A stretch of DNA of 64,000 nucleotides from Chryseobacterium camelliae (GTDB taxonomy: Bacteria > Bacteroidota > Bacteroidia > Flavobacteriales > Weeksellaceae): contig NZ_CP115859.1 of assembly GCF_027920545.1 (NCBI RefSeq), positions 3,069,001 through 3,133,000 of the forward strand, in the 5' to 3' direction. A program made the translations under genes and the position numbers. Within the stretch, counting starts at the first letter, position 1. Every line of letters starts with the position of its first letter. Shown here one piece after another: positions 28,071-36,545 of this stretch. The notes below the pieces were generated by a model. That model saw only the letters and a list, made by a program, of their open reading frames with translations, was not told the origin of the DNA and did not search any database.

Positions 28071-28102
28071 AAAAACCTTCAGATTTTTCTGAAGGTTTTT
28101 TT
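28071..28102 (+). terminator. Terminator of the SurA-like gene
   Basis: AAAAACCTTCAGA and TCTGAAGGTTTTT pair around TTTT and are followed by T residues, 3 bases after the stop. Confidence 0.9.
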
Positions 28103-28158
28103 CTGTAAAAAAGAGCTGAAATACTTTGCAAAAGCCTTGTTTTTAGTATTTTTACAGG

Positions 28159-29148
28159 ATGAGTAACTTTATAGATTTTAATTCAGCCAGAAAAATTCAC
28201 GAAATGCAGCAAGGTCAAAATAGAATTACACAACTGTTTAATATTCAGTATCCTATTATTCAGGCAGGAATGATTTGGCATTCCGGATGGAGGCTTGCTT
28301 CTGCGGTTTCCAATTGCGGAGGTTTGGGATTAATCGGAGCAGGAAGCATGTATCCGGATATTTTAAGAGAAAACATCCAAAAATGTAAGCAGGCTACGAA
28401 TAAACCTTTTGGGGTAAATGTGCCTATGCTGTATCCGAATCTGGATGAAGTGATTCAGATTATCTTGGAAGAAGGCGTAAAAATTGTTTTTACCTCAGCC
28501 GGAAACCCAAAAACCTATACAGAAACACTTCAAAAAGAAGGGCTAAAAGTTGCTCACGTAGTTTCATCTACAAAATTCGCCATGAAATGTGAAGATGCAG
28601 GAGTAGATGCCGTAGTTGCCGAAGGTTTTGAAGCAGGAGGTCACAACGGAAGAGATGAGACAACTACATTCTGCTTAATTCCCAATGTAAGAAAACATAT
28701 TTCAGCACCATTGATTGCTGCCGGCGGAATTGCTTTAGGTTCTCAGATGAAAGCAGCGATGATTCTAGGTGCAGACGGAGTCCAGATTGGTTCCCGCTTT
28801 GCCGCAACAGTTGAAGCAAGTGCTCACGACAATTGGAAGCATAAAATTACCGAGCTTCAGGAAGGGGATACTCATTTAACACTAAAAGAACTGGCGCCGG
28901 TAAGAATGGTGAAAAACAAGTTTTTTAATGAACTGGAAGATATTTACAATGTGGGAAGAAATAAAGAATCTCTGATCGCTTCTTTAGGCCGGGCAAGAGC
29001 TAAAAAAGGAATGTTTGAAGGCGATATGGAGGAGGGAGAGCTGGAAATCGGGCAGGTTTCTGCTTTAATCAATGATATTCTTCCTGTAGATGCCGTATTT
29101 AGGAACTTATTAAAAGAATTTGAAGAAGTAAATAATCCAAGTTTGTAA
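28159..29148 (+). CDS. Nitronate monooxygenase-like flavin oxidoreductase
   Basis: A 329-residue TIM-barrel flavoprotein of the NMO/FabK (2-nitropropane dioxygenase) family. Visible features are PIIQAGMIWHSGWRLASAVS at the start, the FMN phosphate-binding EGFEAGGHNGRD loop with its catalytic-type histidine, and AAGGIALGSQMKAAMILGADGVQIGSRF split across the C-terminal half. It could act as a nitronate monooxygenase or as a FabK-type enoyl reductase; sequence alone favours the NMO group. It is monocistronic. Confidence 0.88.
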   Translation: MSNFIDFNSARKIHEMQQGQNRITQLFNIQYPIIQAGMIWHSGWRLASAVSNCGGLGLIGAGSMYPDILRENIQKCKQATNKPFGVNVPMLYPNLDEVIQIILEEGVKIVFTSAGNPKTYTETLQKEGLKVAHVVSSTKFAMKCEDAGVDAVVAEGFEAGGHNGRDETTTFCLIPNVRKHISAPLIAAGGIALGSQMKAAMILGADGVQIGSRFAATVEASAHDNWKHKITELQEGDTHLTLKELAPVRMVKNKFFNELEDIYNVGRNKESLIASLGRARAKKGMFEGDMEEGELEIGQVSALINDILPVDAVFRNLLKEFEEVNNPSL

Positions 29149-29315
29149 AAGTAAATAGCAAAAGGCAGAAAAATGTTAACCATTAAGATCCTTTAAGAGG
29201 TTTAGCGTATTAAGATGAACTCTGTATTTTAAGAAAATCTATGGGTTTCTGTTTTAATTTGCTTAAAAATTAATTCTCCTTGAATGGTTAAAATAAAATT
29301 TAAAGTTTCTAAAAA

Positions 29316-30092
29316 ATGGAAGGGAAAATAATTGAGGTAAGCGGTAAAAAACTTTATATAGAATATCAAAATTCATTCGAAAACAGACCTATTATTGTCT
29401 TTTTACATGATTCTCTGGGATCTGTACAACTTTGGAGAGATTTTCCTGTAAAATTATCAGAAGTTACCCAGTGTAATGTTCTTGTGTATGATCGTCTAGG
29501 ATACGGAAAATCTTATCCGATGCCTGATTACGAAAGAGAAAACAGCTACATGGAAACGGAAGCAGACCTTCTGAATGATATTTTAAGTGAATTGAATCTA
29601 AAAAACGTTATTCTTTTCGGGCATAGCGATGGCGGCACAATTGCGCTGATTACGGCCTCAAAATACCCCGAAAAAATAAAAGCGACTATTTGTGAAGCAG
29701 GGCATATTTTCGTGGAAGAAGTAACCGTAAATGGAGTGAGAGATGCTTTAGAAACCTATCAAACGACCAATCTTCCGGAACGATTACAAAAATATCACGG
29801 TGATAAAGTCGAAATGATGGTCAAAGCATGGACGGAAATCTGGCTGAGTGACAGGTTCAGAAGCTGGAATATTGAATATTTGCTGGAAAATATCAAAAGC
29901 CCTTTACTTTTTATTCAGGGAGAAGCTGACGAATACGGAACACTGGATCAGGTTGAAAAAACGATTTCCCAGGTTAGCGGAAGCGCGGAAAAATTTATTA
30001 TTCCCAATATTGGACACACTCCACATAAGGAAGCTCCGGAAGTGGTTTTGAATAAAGCAACCGAATTTATTGACAGAATTATGAGTAACTAA
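29316..30092 (+). CDS. Alpha/beta-fold hydrolase
   Basis: A 258-residue soluble hydrolase. The oxyanion region is VFLHDSLGS, the nucleophile elbow is GHSDGG (serine), the acid is in FIQGEADEYG and the histidine in NIGHTPHKEAPE, so the triad is complete. The cap between strands 6 and 7 is short. Substrate is unknown; relatives include haloperoxidase- and esterase-type enzymes. A dispersed palindromic repeat follows. Confidence 0.85.
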   Translation: MEGKIIEVSGKKLYIEYQNSFENRPIIVFLHDSLGSVQLWRDFPVKLSEVTQCNVLVYDRLGYGKSYPMPDYERENSYMETEADLLNDILSELNLKNVILFGHSDGGTIALITASKYPEKIKATICEAGHIFVEEVTVNGVRDALETYQTTNLPERLQKYHGDKVEMMVKAWTEIWLSDRFRSWNIEYLLENIKSPLLFIQGEADEYGTLDQVEKTISQVSGSAEKFIIPNIGHTPHKEAPEVVLNKATEFIDRIMSN

Positions 30093-30117
30093 TTACCAAT
30101 CAATTCAGGCATAAAAA

Positions 30118-30171
30118 TTCCCCTTCTCTGAAGGGGTGACGAAAATTCGTAGAATTTTTGACGGGGTAGTT
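30118..30171. repeat. Dispersed palindromic intergenic repeat, copy 2
   Basis: Hairpin CCCCTTC-TCT-GAAGGGG, then AAAATTC-GTA-GAATTTT (30142-30158), then GACGGGGTAGTT. The layout equals copy 1 at 14745-14797, but the second stem has a different sequence that still pairs perfectly. Confidence 0.75.
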
Positions 30172-30184
30172 AAAAATATCAAAA

Positions 30185-30805
30185 TTATAAACGATCAATT
30201 TCCCACTCAATATTCTTCTTCGCCTGCTTCTCATACTTTTCTCTGAAATAATCCGTTTTGAAAATATTTTCCATGGCTAAAAAGTGTTTTAAAACCTTCT
30301 TCCTTCCCGGTCTATAAAGCAAATCAGGATAAATGGAATATTCTTTTCGGATCTTTTTAGTATAATCAATATAGGTTTCCAACTCTTTTCCAAGGATAGA
30401 AAGATCAGCATCCAGAAGATAATTCAGGTCTTTGTCATCAGAATTCTGATGAGCTTTGGTGGCTAAGATTTGATACTCAACTTCAGCAATATCAGAAGGA
30501 TTGAAATGTAATTGTTGAAGTCTCGTTTTTGCAAACTCAGCACTTTTTTCCTCATTCGATTTTGAAGAAGCATCGTAAACAACATCATGATAAAAAACTG
30601 AGAACGAAATATGGGTGAAATTTATAACTTCATTTTTCACAAGATCCAGTTCTGCAAACATATTGTCAAGATGCTCCAGATTATGGTAATATCTGCCTTT
30701 CTCAGAATATTTTTTTTCAATTTCTAACCACAGATTTTCAATAAAAATTTTGTCTTGAGTGTACTGAAGGCAGTTTTGCTCGAATCTTTCCTTTAAGTTC
30801 ATCAT
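30185..30805 (-). CDS. HD-domain predicted metal-dependent phosphohydrolase
   Basis: A 206-residue soluble protein. The metal-binding pattern is RYYHNLEHLDNM followed by SVFYHDVVYD (HD pair) and the later LLDADLSILG aspartate, as in the COG4339 group of HD proteins. Substrates of this group are not known. It lies 27 bases after the rhodanese gene with a terminator in between, so it may be transcribed separately. Confidence 0.85.
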   Translation of the reverse strand: MMNLKERFEQNCLQYTQDKIFIENLWLEIEKKYSEKGRYYHNLEHLDNMFAELDLVKNEVINFTHISFSVFYHDVVYDASSKSNEEKSAEFAKTRLQQLHFNPSDIAEVEYQILATKAHQNSDDKDLNYLLDADLSILGKELETYIDYTKKIRKEYSIYPDLLYRPGRKKVLKHFLAMENIFKTDYFREKYEKQAKKNIEWEIDRL

Positions 30806-30823
30806 GTATCGTTTTAAAATAAA

Positions 30824-30847
30824 AAAGGAACTTTAAAAAGTTCCTTT
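30824..30847 (-). terminator. Terminator overlapping the 3' end of the rhodanese gene
   Basis: AAAGGAACTTT and AAAGTTCCTTT pair around AA; the gene-strand reading ends in a T run. One arm covers the last codons of the rhodanese gene. Confidence 0.75.
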
Positions 30848-31132
30848 ATTTGCTTCGATCGTTGCTTTAAGGTCTGCCCAACCGCCACCGTTGTAGCCGT
30901 CTTTCAACCCCTGAGAATTTAAATATTCCAATGCTTTTCCGCTTCTGTTTCCGCTTCTGCAGAAGATCACAACAGGCTTTTCAATAGACAGAATCTCATC
31001 TTGTCTGTCTTCTACCTCTCCCAAAGGGATATTTTTTGCACCGTCTATATTTCCGTCCATTTCCAGTTCCATGGGTTCACGAACGTCGATTAATTCATAA
31101 TTTCCTGATTTTATTACTTCTGCTAAAGACAT
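30833..31132 (-). CDS. Single-domain rhodanese-like protein
   Basis: A 99-residue protein made of one rhodanese domain. The opening ELIDVREPMELEMDG and the active-site loop FCRSGNRSGKA with catalytic cysteine are intact. Such proteins carry sulfane sulfur or act in sulfur relay. Start at MSLAEVIKSG is the only sensible one. Confidence 0.9.
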   Translation of the reverse strand: MSLAEVIKSGNYELIDVREPMELEMDGNIDGAKNIPLGEVEDRQDEILSIEKPVVIFCRSGNRSGKALEYLNSQGLKDGYNGGGWADLKATIEANKGTF

Positions 31133-31185
31133 AATTACTAATATTTTAGAGTTAAAAATATAAAATGGATAATTTCAAAGATGCA

Positions 31186-31241
31186 TACCTTTGTACAATC
31201 ATCCAAAGTCTAAACAAATTTATAAAATAATCTTAGTTTTG
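31186..31241 (+). promoter_or_regulatory. Two tandem -7 elements upstream of queG
   Basis: TACCTTTG at 31186-31193 and TAGTTTTG at 31234-31241 both match TAnnTTTG. The second lies 12 bases before the queG start at 31254, so it is the better candidate. Confidence 0.45.
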
Positions 31242-31253
31242 CAATGCGAAATT

Positions 31254-32198
31254 ATGAATTCAACTGCCGAAAAATATTCACACCTCATTAAAGCCAAAGC
31301 AAAAAGTTTTGGATTTCAGAACTGTGGAATTTCTAAAGCGGATTTTTTGGAAGAAGATGCACCACATTTGGAAAAATGGCTGAAAAATGATTTTCATGGG
31401 GAAATGAAGTACATGGAAAATTATTTTGACAAGAGATTGGATCCGAGATTATTGGTAGAAGGTTCAAAATCGGTGATTTCGCTGTCTTATAATTATTTTC
31501 CTGAAGAAAAGATCTCAACACTGGAAAATTTCAAAATCTCAAAATATGCTTATGCGGAAGACTATCATGAAGTTATTAAGGAGATTCTTCGCGAAATGGT
31601 AGCTGAACTGCAGGATGAGATTGGAGCATTCGGTTTTCGTGTTTTTGTAGATTCTGCCCCGGTTTTAGAAAGAAGCTGGGCAAAAAAATCCGGAATCGGA
31701 TGGGTGGGAAAAAATGCGAATTTAATTACGAAACAAAACGGTTCTTTTTATTTTTTAGCAGAAATTATCTGTGATCTGGAGCTGATTCCGGATCATCCTG
31801 TTACCGATCATTGCGGAACCTGTAGAAAATGTATTGACGCCTGTCCTACCAATGCTATTGTTTCTGAAAAAATTATTGACGGAAGCAAATGTATTTCGTA
31901 TGCAACCATAGAATTAAAGAATGAAATTCCGGATTATTTTAAGGATAAGATGGACGACTGGATGTTTGGCTGTGATGTCTGTCAGGATGTTTGTCCGTGG
32001 AACAGGTTTTCGGCTCCCCATACACAAAGTAAATTTCAGCCGAATGAAGCATTGAAAAGTTTTAAAAAAGGAGAATGGAAGGAACTTACTCAGGAATTAT
32101 TCTCCGAAATCTTCAGGAAATCCCCTGTAAAAAGAACAAAATTTGCCGGTCTGAAAAGAAATATCGAATTTTTAGAAAAATCCTCAGAGAAAAAATAA
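31254..32198 (+). CDS. queG: Epoxyqueuosine reductase QueG
   Basis: A 314-residue cobalamin-dependent iron-sulfur enzyme that makes queuosine in tRNA from epoxyqueuosine. The ATG of [17 protein letters not shown] is preferred; the reading from 31191 crosses the promoter. The [18 protein letters not shown] region and two ferredoxin-type clusters, [12 protein letters not shown] and [11 protein letters not shown] with their outlying cysteines, are present. The cell thus modifies tRNA to queuosine. Confidence 0.95.
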   Translation: MNSTAEKYSHLIKAKAKSFGFQNCGISKADFLEEDAPHLEKWLKNDFHGEMKYMENYFDKRLDPRLLVEGSKSVISLSYNYFPEEKISTLENFKISKYAYAEDYHEVIKEILREMVAELQDEIGAFGFRVFVDSAPVLERSWAKKSGIGWVGKNANLITKQNGSFYFLAEIICDLELIPDHPVTDHCGTCRKCIDACPTNAIVSEKIIDGSKCISYATIELKNEIPDYFKDKMDDWMFGCDVCQDVCPWNRFSAPHTQSKFQPNEALKSFKKGEWKELTQELFSEIFRKSPVKRTKFAGLKRNIEFLEKSSEKK

Positions 32199-32543
32199 TC
32201 TTTTTTTTGGTGACAAATCCTCACCTGGAATTATTGGGTTCCAAAGCAAGGAGGGTTAATCGACCATTCCTTAAAATTTATACTCTTAAGGAGGTAAAGA
32301 TGTATTGAGGTAAAAAGCCTTCTACAAAAGAAAAAATTGACTTCCGGGAGATCTCATCTCACCAAAAATCAACGTCTTTTTTGTACTCTTTTAGGCGCAA
32401 CTTTTACTCTAATTTTAAATCTCTTCTGGGATTTGGAATTTTTAAGCATATTTACGATATTTTGTTACTTAAATTTAATAAATTTTTCGCTTAAAACAAA
32501 TATTTTCATTAAACTTGAGTGTTAAATTTCATTAATATAAAAC
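32199..32543. other. 345-base gap with structured AT-rich DNA and no convincing gene
   Basis: It begins with a T run, then short imperfect palindromes near 32238-32256 (GGAA...TTCC type) and 32271-32290 (CTTAA...TTAAG type), followed by AAGGAGG and a 2-codon reading ATG TAT TGA at 32300-32308. A 62-codon hydrophobic frame from a TTG at 32337 has no supporting feature. Function unknown. Confidence 0.4.
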
Positions 32544-33227
32544 ATGAATATTAAAAAAATGATCATCCTGCTGCTCAAAATATTAGGAACGGTTTTAGGC
32601 ATAGTGATTCTGTATGTTGTTTTGGGATATTTTCTGCCTTTTATTGAGGTCTCTGGAAAAGACGACGGTCAAAACAAAGAAGTACCGGTTTATATTTACA
32701 CCAACGGTGTTCACACGGATATTGTAATGCCCGTAAAAAATGATATGCAGGATTGGAGCGCAAAGATTCCGTTTAGCAATATCAAATCAAAGCAGGCGGA
32801 TTATAAATATATAGGGATAGGTTGGGGAGACAAAGGCTTTTATCTGGATACGCCTACATGGGCGGATCTGAAATTTTCTACGGCTTTTAAAGCGGCATTC
32901 TGGCTGAGCGAGTCTGCAATGCATTGTACGTATTACAGAGAAATGAAGGAAGCGGCAGACTGTAAAAAAATTATGATCAGCAGAAACCAGTATCAGAAAT
33001 TAACTGAGTTTGTTGAAGGTAAATTTGACAAAGATGTAAACGGGAAATTTATTTTAATACCTACGGATGCTGTGTATGGAGATAATGATGCCTTTTATGA
33101 CGCAAAAGGTAAATACAGTTTTTTATATACCTGCAATACATGGTCAAATGATGCTTTAAAAGCTGCTGAACAAAAAGCCGCATTCTGGACTCCTTCCGAT
33201 TATGGAATATTTTTACATTATAAATAA
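32544..33227 (+). CDS. TIGR02117/DUF2459 family membrane-anchored protein
   Basis: A 227-residue protein with an N-terminal membrane segment (about 8-30). The family markers are present: VYIYTNGVHTDIVMPV, YIGIGWGDKGFYLDTPTW, and the terminal YTCNTWSNDALKAA with conserved cysteine and asparagine. Family function is unknown; a cysteine-hydrolase-like fold has been suggested by the H/C/N pattern, which is my inference. It is monocistronic with a terminator. Confidence 0.85.
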   Translation: MNIKKMIILLLKILGTVLGIVILYVVLGYFLPFIEVSGKDDGQNKEVPVYIYTNGVHTDIVMPVKNDMQDWSAKIPFSNIKSKQADYKYIGIGWGDKGFYLDTPTWADLKFSTAFKAAFWLSESAMHCTYYREMKEAADCKKIMISRNQYQKLTEFVEGKFDKDVNGKFILIPTDAVYGDNDAFYDAKGKYSFLYTCNTWSNDALKAAEQKAAFWTPSDYGIFLHYK

Positions 33228-33232
33228 ACAGC

Positions 33233-33266
33233 AATGCTTCCATACACGGAAGCATTTTATTTTTTT
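33233..33266 (+). terminator. Terminator between the DUF2459 gene and the convergent XRE gene
   Basis: AATGCTTCC and GGAAGCATT pair around ATACAC and are followed by TTATTTTTTT. Confidence 0.85.
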
Positions 33267-33271
33267 AGTTC

Positions 33272-33571
33272 TTATAATTCTTTTTCCAGGATCGCTACAA
33301 TTTTATCAATGACATCCTGTTTCTTTACTTTCTTTTGGTAAATAGCTCTTGGCTCTGCAACAATATTTTGTTGATTCTTATCAAAAAGAGCATAAAGGTC
33401 TAAATCCGGATGGGTTTCAATATACCATGCTAAAAAATTAAGAGGCATTGCGTTTTTTCCCGAGAAATAAAGTTGAATAGATTGTGGGGTAACACCATAC
33501 GCTGCTGCGATCTCTTTCATGGTCTCTCCCTTTTCTTTGCTGTATTCTCTTATCTTTTGGTATATCTTCAT
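33272..33571 (-). CDS. Small XRE-type helix-turn-helix regulator
   Basis: A 99-residue protein from the second in-frame ATG (MKIYQKIREYSKE). The N-terminal half is a lambda-repressor-like HTH: ETMKEIAAAYGVTPQSIQLY then a FSGKNAMPLNFLAWYIE helix. The C-terminal 40 residues are charged and may dimerise. It is divergent from a 76-residue gene across a near-perfect palindrome, the usual layout of an autoregulated switch. Confidence 0.85.
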   Translation of the reverse strand: MKIYQKIREYSKEKGETMKEIAAAYGVTPQSIQLYFSGKNAMPLNFLAWYIETHPDLDLYALFDKNQQNIVAEPRAIYQKKVKKQDVIDKIVAILEKEL

Positions 33572-33597
33572 ATTAAATAAATTTTTCTCATTCAAAG

Positions 33598-33629
33598 CAA
33601 TAATTTATTGTAAAAACAATGAATTATTG
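33598..33629. promoter_or_regulatory. 13-bp inverted repeat, probable operator of the XRE regulator
   Basis: CAATAATTTATTG (33598-33610) and CAATGAATTATTG (33617-33629) are reverse complements apart from one base, with a 6-base spacer. It lies 27 bases before the XRE start, and its right arm supplies the -33 TTG of the rightward promoter, so a bound protein would block that promoter. Confidence 0.7.
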
Positions 33630-33656
33630 TTTATTTGGCAGATAATCGTATATTTG
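33627..33656 (+). promoter_or_regulatory. Promoter of the 76-aa gene
   Basis: TTG (33627-33629) and TATATTTG (33649-33656) have a 19-base spacer. The -33 box is part of the operator palindrome. Confidence 0.65.
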
Positions 33657-33721
33657 TCTTGTCAGATTGATTTGCGATCAAACACAAAATTACGAAAAAA
33701 GTTAAACAAAATTATTTCATT

Positions 33722-33952
33722 ATGAGCAAATTTGAGACTACCCAAAATCACAAAATGATTAATGAGAAATATGATTTCATTGAACAATGGTTACCGGTAC
33801 ACTACACAAGTTCGGTAAATATGATCCTGAAAGGAGATATGAGGCCGCCTGAATATGTAAGACAGGTGAAAAACAAAAAAATTTACGACGAAAAAATAAT
33901 AGATGCCCTTTACAAAGTGGCTTTATTCAACAAACTACAAATGGGAACCTGA
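33722..33952 (+). CDS. Small hypothetical protein divergent from the XRE regulator
   Basis: A 76-residue soluble protein beginning MSKFETTQNHKMI. It has a tryptophan-containing middle (FIEQWLPVHYTSSV) and a basic, helical second half. I do not recognise a family. It has a clear promoter that overlaps the XRE operator, so it is probably the regulated target. Confidence 0.65.
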   Translation: MSKFETTQNHKMINEKYDFIEQWLPVHYTSSVNMILKGDMRPPEYVRQVKNKKIYDEKIIDALYKVALFNKLQMGT

Positions 33953-34110
33953 AAATAAAACCCTCTGTAATTTAATCAGATACAGGTACAAAACACATCT
34001 TTACAGGTGGAAAATCACTTCTGAAAAATAAAAAGAATTTTTGGAGGAGTACGGTTGTTGATTTTTTTATCTATCGGACACCTGCTTATTCCTTTAACAC
34101 AATATGAGCT

Positions 34111-34293
34111 ATGAAAGAAATTAGTCTTGTAATTACTGAATGTTTTAAATGCGGAAAACGATATCAAAACCATTTCAGTGCATCGCCCTGCTGCAGATCT
34201 ATCATGATGAAAGTAAATGAAAAAGGTGAATGTACCACAATTACTTATTTAAAGTCAATTTTTATTCTCAAGTCAGAAGACACAAAATCATAA
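34111..34293 (+). CDS. Small putative zinc-ribbon protein
   Basis: A 60-residue reading. CFKCGKRY near the start and SPCCRS about 15 residues later could bind zinc as a ribbon; a further cysteine follows in GECTT. The rest is basic and hydrophobic. No family is recognised. It stands alone between two small genes. Confidence 0.45.
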   Translation: MKEISLVITECFKCGKRYQNHFSASPCCRSIMMKVNEKGECTTITYLKSIFILKSEDTKS

Positions 34294-34376
34294 AAATGTA
34301 AATAAATTCAATTTAAGGCAATAAAATGGAGTTTTATGTGTTTTTAAAATAAGTTTAACACCAAAAAAAATAAAAA

Positions 34377-34661
34377 TTGAAAAGGCTTGTAAAAAAATTT
34401 GATTGCTTAGTTGGAAAAACTAAGAGCGAAATCATTTCAAAATTTGGAAATAGTTATGTGTATTCTGAGAATGGACTGTATTACACTCTCAATCGAACGT
34501 GGTTTACAAAAGGAATAACCTTGTCTGTAAAATTTGATAGGCAGGAGAAAGTTGAAAAAATTGATGTTTTGGAAAATGATAGAGCGGTACTCCCTTATAT
34601 TTTCAGCTTATCAGATTCTTATAATCCACATGAAGCTTTAGAAAATTTTAGGCAGAATTAA
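34377..34661 (+). CDS. Hypothetical 94-aa protein, possibly a gene remnant
   Basis: The frame opens right after a stop and can begin only at TTG 34377. The protein (KKFDCLVGKTKSEIISKFGNS...) has a KTKSEIISKFG helix and strands like those of SmpA/OmlA-type or immunity-like small domains, but I cannot name it. It may be the end of a longer gene that lost its start. A terminator lies 130 bases downstream. Confidence 0.45.
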   Translation: MKRLVKKFDCLVGKTKSEIISKFGNSYVYSENGLYYTLNRTWFTKGITLSVKFDRQEKVEKIDVLENDRAVLPYIFSLSDSYNPHEALENFRQN

Positions 34662-34791
34662 AAAGTACTGCGCTGAAATTATATTCAAAATAGTATAGCA
34701 AGAAAATATCTACAAAATTATGACGAATCCTATATTTTTTATAGTAACCAGAAATGTCAATTTCTAAATATATGTTAATTAGATAAAAAAT

Positions 34792-34820
34792 AAAACCTCT
34801 GCGAAATCAGAGGTTTTTTT
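34792..34820 (+). terminator. Terminator after the 94-aa gene
   Basis: AAAACCTCTG and CAGAGGTTTT pair around CGAAAT and are followed by a T run. The 490-base gap to the next gene otherwise holds very AT-rich DNA, a promoter at about 35025 and a 21-codon reading. Confidence 0.85.
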
Positions 34821-35000
34821 ATACCCAAAATCACAGAAATATCAAACCATTCTCAAAATATTCCTTTAATTTAGGTAGTTTTGAAACTTTTTTTGAATTT
34901 GATTTTATTTAATTAAATAGGTTTTGTTTTGTGTTTTTTTTATTTAAATGATGTTTTTTATTTTGAATGTTTATTGATTTAACTTTTATTAATAAAATAT

Positions 35001-35032
35001 TTGTTTTGTTTAATTTTTTTTATCTAAGTTTG
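35001..35032 (+). promoter_or_regulatory. Promoter of the T9SS/RHS toxin operon
   Basis: TAAGTTTG at 35025-35032 with TTG at 35001-35003 (21 bases) or 35006-35008 (16 bases). It is the only clear promoter before the run of three same-strand reading frames that follow. Confidence 0.5.
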
Positions 35033-35058
35033 TGAGTACAAATCCAAAAACTCACAAT

Positions 35059-35124
35059 ATGAAAATATTACCTCTTAAAGTTCCCATAGTTTTTAAACTT
35101 TCTTGGCTTTTTATAGCATCCTAA
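35059..35124 (+). CDS. Possible 21-residue leader peptide
   Basis: An ATG at 35059 opens 21 codons (MKILPLKVPIVFKLSWLFIAS) and a TAA. It looks like a free-standing signal sequence and lies between the promoter and the T9SS-cargo gene. It may be a leader peptide, a decayed start of a former gene, or chance. Confidence 0.3.
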   Translation: MKILPLKVPIVFKLSWLFIAS

Positions 35125-35152
35125 TTTTTACTAAAAACTAAACCATTTTCAC

Positions 35153-36535
35153 ATGATATTCAAAAATACATGCGGCAGAATTGCGGTAAGTATTACCGTA
35201 TTCTTTTCTGCCCAGCTATACTCGCAGTTAGTTGGTTCCGGCACCCAGATCTGGGAAAAAGCAAATACCAGTATAAGAGAGGCTTCCAATATAAAAGAAG
35301 AGCGGCTCCTGAATTTCCATGACGGGATAAAAAATCGTTTTCTGAAAAAATATATTAAGCATAGCCGTGATAAGAGCCATACGTTGAGCCTTGTTCATAC
35401 TTCCAAAGAAGAGGAAAAGATTTGGGAGAATGATGCTAAGAATATAGTTCTCAACAATGATCTTTTTGAAAAAGGTGATCAAACGAAGGTTAAGCTCGAT
35501 AAAAAACCGAGTATTTTCACCTTTACGGATACGGGTGAAAAAAATTCCGGTAAAGCTGACAGTATTAAAATCAGGTTTGACGACCAAAACCTTTACGAGA
35601 TGATTTTTATACCCAGAAAAGCAAATAAGACAGATCTTAATAAAATCCATTCATACCTTTCTATAAAATACGGAATCTCTCTTACTAAGGGAAAATATAT
35701 TTCATCAGACGGTAAGCTCATCTGGGATCCGGAGAAACATAAAGAATTTAAGTACAGGCCTACAGGTTTAGGTCGGGATGATGGTAATGAACTGTATCAG
35801 AAGCAATCTTCCAACCAGGAAGATCGCTTTCTGGCTATTGGAAAAGGCAGCATATTTAAAATGAATGTTGAGAACCCAAGCCTTTTTGATCAGAATAATT
35901 TCGTGATATGGTCAGATGATAACAAAGAAATGAGTTTTAAGGATCAGGAAAACCTGAGAATTCTTGAAAGAAGCTGGGAGATCAATTTTGTAGGCACTAC
36001 TATTCCCAAAAAAGATTTCCAGGTACGTATTGATAAAAAGAAAATGAATCCTGATTCGCTTCCTTTAGCCTATTGGATGCTTCTGAAAAGCTCAATGGGA
36101 GATATTACAAAAATCCCGGGTGTTGAAGCAGATGATTATGTCCTTTTTAATAAAGTAGATTTTATAAAAGATAATGGATCTGAACTTCTTGATCACTTTA
36201 CCTTTGCTACCGGGCCATTACCTAAAACGAGAGATGATGAAACTGGCTCTCCCGTGTCTAATCCTATCAATAATGAATTGATTTCTCTAAACCTTGAAGA
36301 TATTAAGCTCTATCCCAACCCTGTTAAAAAAGGGCAGGAATTTACCGTTGTTTTCCCTGCAATGGAAAATTTGAGTATTTCTATTTATGATGGTGGAGGA
36401 AGATTGGTGAAAATGGAAAAGATAGATCATAAATCCAAGTCCTACCATGGTTCACTGGGAGTCCAGAGTTCATATTTGGTGTCACTCGTACTTGGTGACA
36501 AAGTAATCAAGACCTTTAAATTAATTGTAGACTAA
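35153..36535 (+). CDS. T9SS cargo protein with C-terminal sorting domain
   Basis: A 460-residue secreted protein with an N-terminal signal sequence (RIAVSITVFFSAQLYS). The middle (about 165-365) has the flavobacterial surface domain with IHSYLSIKYGISLT, YISSDGKLIWD and TGLGRDDGNELYQKQS, which I know as DUF8202-like. The last 75 residues are a type A T9SS sorting domain: IKLYPNPVKKGQEF, LSISIYDGGGRLVKM and the terminal VIKTFKLIVD. It ends 10 bases before the toxin gene, so it is probably co-expressed with it. Confidence 0.85.
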   Translation: MIFKNTCGRIAVSITVFFSAQLYSQLVGSGTQIWEKANTSIREASNIKEERLLNFHDGIKNRFLKKYIKHSRDKSHTLSLVHTSKEEEKIWENDAKNIVLNNDLFEKGDQTKVKLDKKPSIFTFTDTGEKNSGKADSIKIRFDDQNLYEMIFIPRKANKTDLNKIHSYLSIKYGISLTKGKYISSDGKLIWDPEKHKEFKYRPTGLGRDDGNELYQKQSSNQEDRFLAIGKGSIFKMNVENPSLFDQNNFVIWSDDNKEMSFKDQENLRILERSWEINFVGTTIPKKDFQVRIDKKKMNPDSLPLAYWMLLKSSMGDITKIPGVEADDYVLFNKVDFIKDNGSELLDHFTFATGPLPKTRDDETGSPVSNPINNELISLNLEDIKLYPNPVKKGQEFTVVFPAMENLSISIYDGGGRLVKMEKIDHKSKSYHGSLGVQSSYLVSLVLGDKVIKTFKLIVD

Positions 36536-36545
36536 AAACCTGATC

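Noticed and set aside
32337..32525. 62-codon hydrophobic frame from a TTG after queG
   Set aside because: No promoter, no ribosome site, an AT-driven composition and no recognisable family; kept only as part of the gap description.
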